From IMG/VR virus record IMGVR_UViG_3300031616_000010, positions 1 through 49,757 of that record: DNA of 49,757 nucleotides. One strand, written 5' to 3'. Made by a program: the position numbers and the translations under genes. Below, in pieces: positions 49,103-49,757 of the stretch. The stretch comes from a virus. Position 1 is the first letter of the stretch. Each line of letters starts with the position of its first letter. The notes below the pieces were generated by a model, which saw nothing but the letters and a program-made list of their open reading frames with translations, was not told the origin of the DNA and searched no databases.

Positions 49103-49288
49103 ATGAGTATGGGTGAAAACAGATATACCGAATTACAAGCAGAACTCGACGCAAACTACAAATATATTGCAGAGCTAGAAAGAGCTAACTCTTCTATGCT
49201 ACGCTTGATCCAGGCCAATGATCAGAAGCAGGCACTGATGGAAGCATCCCCTGAATTTGCAGAAGCAATGAATAAGATTAGTGAATAA
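49103..49288 (+). CDS. Small coiled-coil protein
   Basis: A 61-residue protein (MSMGENRYTELQAELDANYK...) that is helical throughout, with Leu/Ala at heptad positions (ELQAELDANYKYIAELERAN). ATG 49103 is preferred since AAGGAT is against ATG 49097 but seven bases from this one. Its end overlaps the endonuclease VII start by eight bases. Confidence 0.65.
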   Translation: MSMGENRYTELQAELDANYKYIAELERANSSMLRLIQANDQKQALMEASPEFAEAMNKISE

Positions 49289-49637
49289 AAGAGAGTATCA
49301 TCTCTTACGTAAGTACGGGATTACGGAGGAACAATATGATCAGCTATACCGGGAACAAAGCGGTTGTTGCGCTGTTTGTAAAAGACCTTCTTCAGAATTT
49401 AAGTCACGGTTGTGCGTGGATCATGAACATTCAATCGGAGGCCAAGTCCGAGGACTGCTGTGTCTCTATTGTAATCGATTCTTGGTCGGAAAGCATCGTA
49501 AGGGCCGTGGCAGCGAACTACTCCGGAGCGCTTACGAATATCTATCGCGAGAATACACTGGGTGGGTAGTACCACCTAAACGAAAGAAGAAGAGATGTCG
49601 CAAGCGACGCAAGAGGTTGACAAAGTCAACCGTATAG
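49281..49637 (+). CDS. Recombination endonuclease VII-like nuclease
   Basis: A 118-residue protein with a GTG start coupled to the coiled-coil gene. It carries the EndoVII HNH pattern: CCAVC (zinc pair), then LCVDHEHSIGGQVRGLLC, LYCNR, with D47, H48 and the second zinc pair C61/C64. The C-terminus is a strongly basic tail (KRKKKRCRKRRKRLTK). The family cleaves Holliday junctions and branched DNA before packaging. The gene runs into the terminal repeat, and on the circle it is followed by the membrane protein at 33. Confidence 0.9.
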   Translation: MNKREYHLLRKYGITEEQYDQLYREQSGCCAVCKRPSSEFKSRLCVDHEHSIGGQVRGLLCLYCNRFLVGKHRKGRGSELLRSAYEYLSREYTGWVVPPKRKKKRCRKRRKRLTKSTV

Positions 49638-49757
49638 AAGCAATCAAAGGTTGGAGTTTCACATGTTTAATATTAAGTCTTGGACTGGCGTTGTTACTTC
49701 TTTGGTAACACATACGCTGGCATTCCTTCTCGGAGCAGGTCTTATCTTCACGATGTT
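49631..49757. repeat. Terminal direct repeat, right copy
   Basis: An exact copy of bases 1-127. It includes the last seven bases of the endonuclease VII gene and the beginning of the small membrane protein gene, so coordinates 49631-49757 and 1-127 are the same place on the circular genome. Confidence 0.95.
49663..49757 (+). CDS. Small membrane protein, repeated 5' part cut by window end
   Basis: The first 95 bases of the gene that is complete at 33-206, present because of the terminal repeat. It is not a second gene. Confidence 0.9.
   Translation, partial: MFNIKSWTGVVTSLVTHTLAFLLGAGLIFTM

Noticed and set aside
1-49757. CRISPR array, integrase or lysogeny repressor
   Set aside because: No regularly spaced repeats, no integrase or recombinase motifs and no clear CI/Cro-type gene were found; the small helix-turn-helix protein at 41377 alone is not sufficient.

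Overview
The window is a complete, circularly closed genome of a tailed phage with podovirus-type structural genes, about 49.6 kb unique. The first 127 bases recur exactly as the last 127, as in a circular contig opened by an assembler. The virion genes follow a T7-like plan: large terminase, portal, scaffold, major capsid, tail adaptor, tail nozzle and three internal virion proteins. The replication genes also resemble T7: primase-helicase, family A DNA polymerase, single-strand binding protein, exonuclease and endonuclease VII. No phage RNA polymerase is visible and sigma70-like promoters are present, so transcription is inferred to rely on the host enzyme. No integrase, repressor-type lysogeny module, tRNA or CRISPR array was recognised. 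The bacterial host cannot be named from the sequence.

Layout: there are two divergent gene blocks. The minus block (about 29.3 kb down to 2.3 kb) carries, in transcription order, small proteins, a lectin-like virion protein, terminase, portal, scaffold, capsid, two head/fibre-type proteins, two related tail fibres, an SGNH esterase, a membrane-anchored GH108 endolysin, two membrane proteins (probable holins), tail adaptor, nozzle and internal virion proteins of 197, 1866, 733 and 651 residues. The plus block (about 29.5 kb through 49.6 kb and across the junction to 2.1 kb) carries early and replication genes with many short overlapping ORFs. The blocks diverge at about 29.3-29.5 kb and converge on a bidirectional terminator at 2.2 kb.

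The plus block is rich in non-coding sequence. The outstanding item is a gene-free stretch of about 2.2 kb (45,515-47,680) between the ssDNA-binding protein and a small membrane protein. It is packed with perfect hairpins and looks like a giant structured RNA, about 4% of the genome. Other structured or regulatory segments lie at 29.76, 30.1, 30.6, 32.1 and 33.2 kb. A 22-base perfect inverted repeat, inside a 48-base similar element, links 29.76 kb and 41.6 kb. Three promoters share a TTGCG(G/C)-N16-TA(T/G)(G/A)CT pattern.

How the parts may work together: host polymerase would start from the promoters near 29.47, 30.59, 32.36 and 35.19 kb to make small early proteins, a NYN-family nuclease-like protein and the replication machinery. 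The minus block then builds the head, the short tail with two fibres and an esterase, the injected proteins and the lysis proteins. The giant RNA sits in the middle of the replication genes on the same strand and could be transcribed with them or from its own promoter. Its role is unknown.
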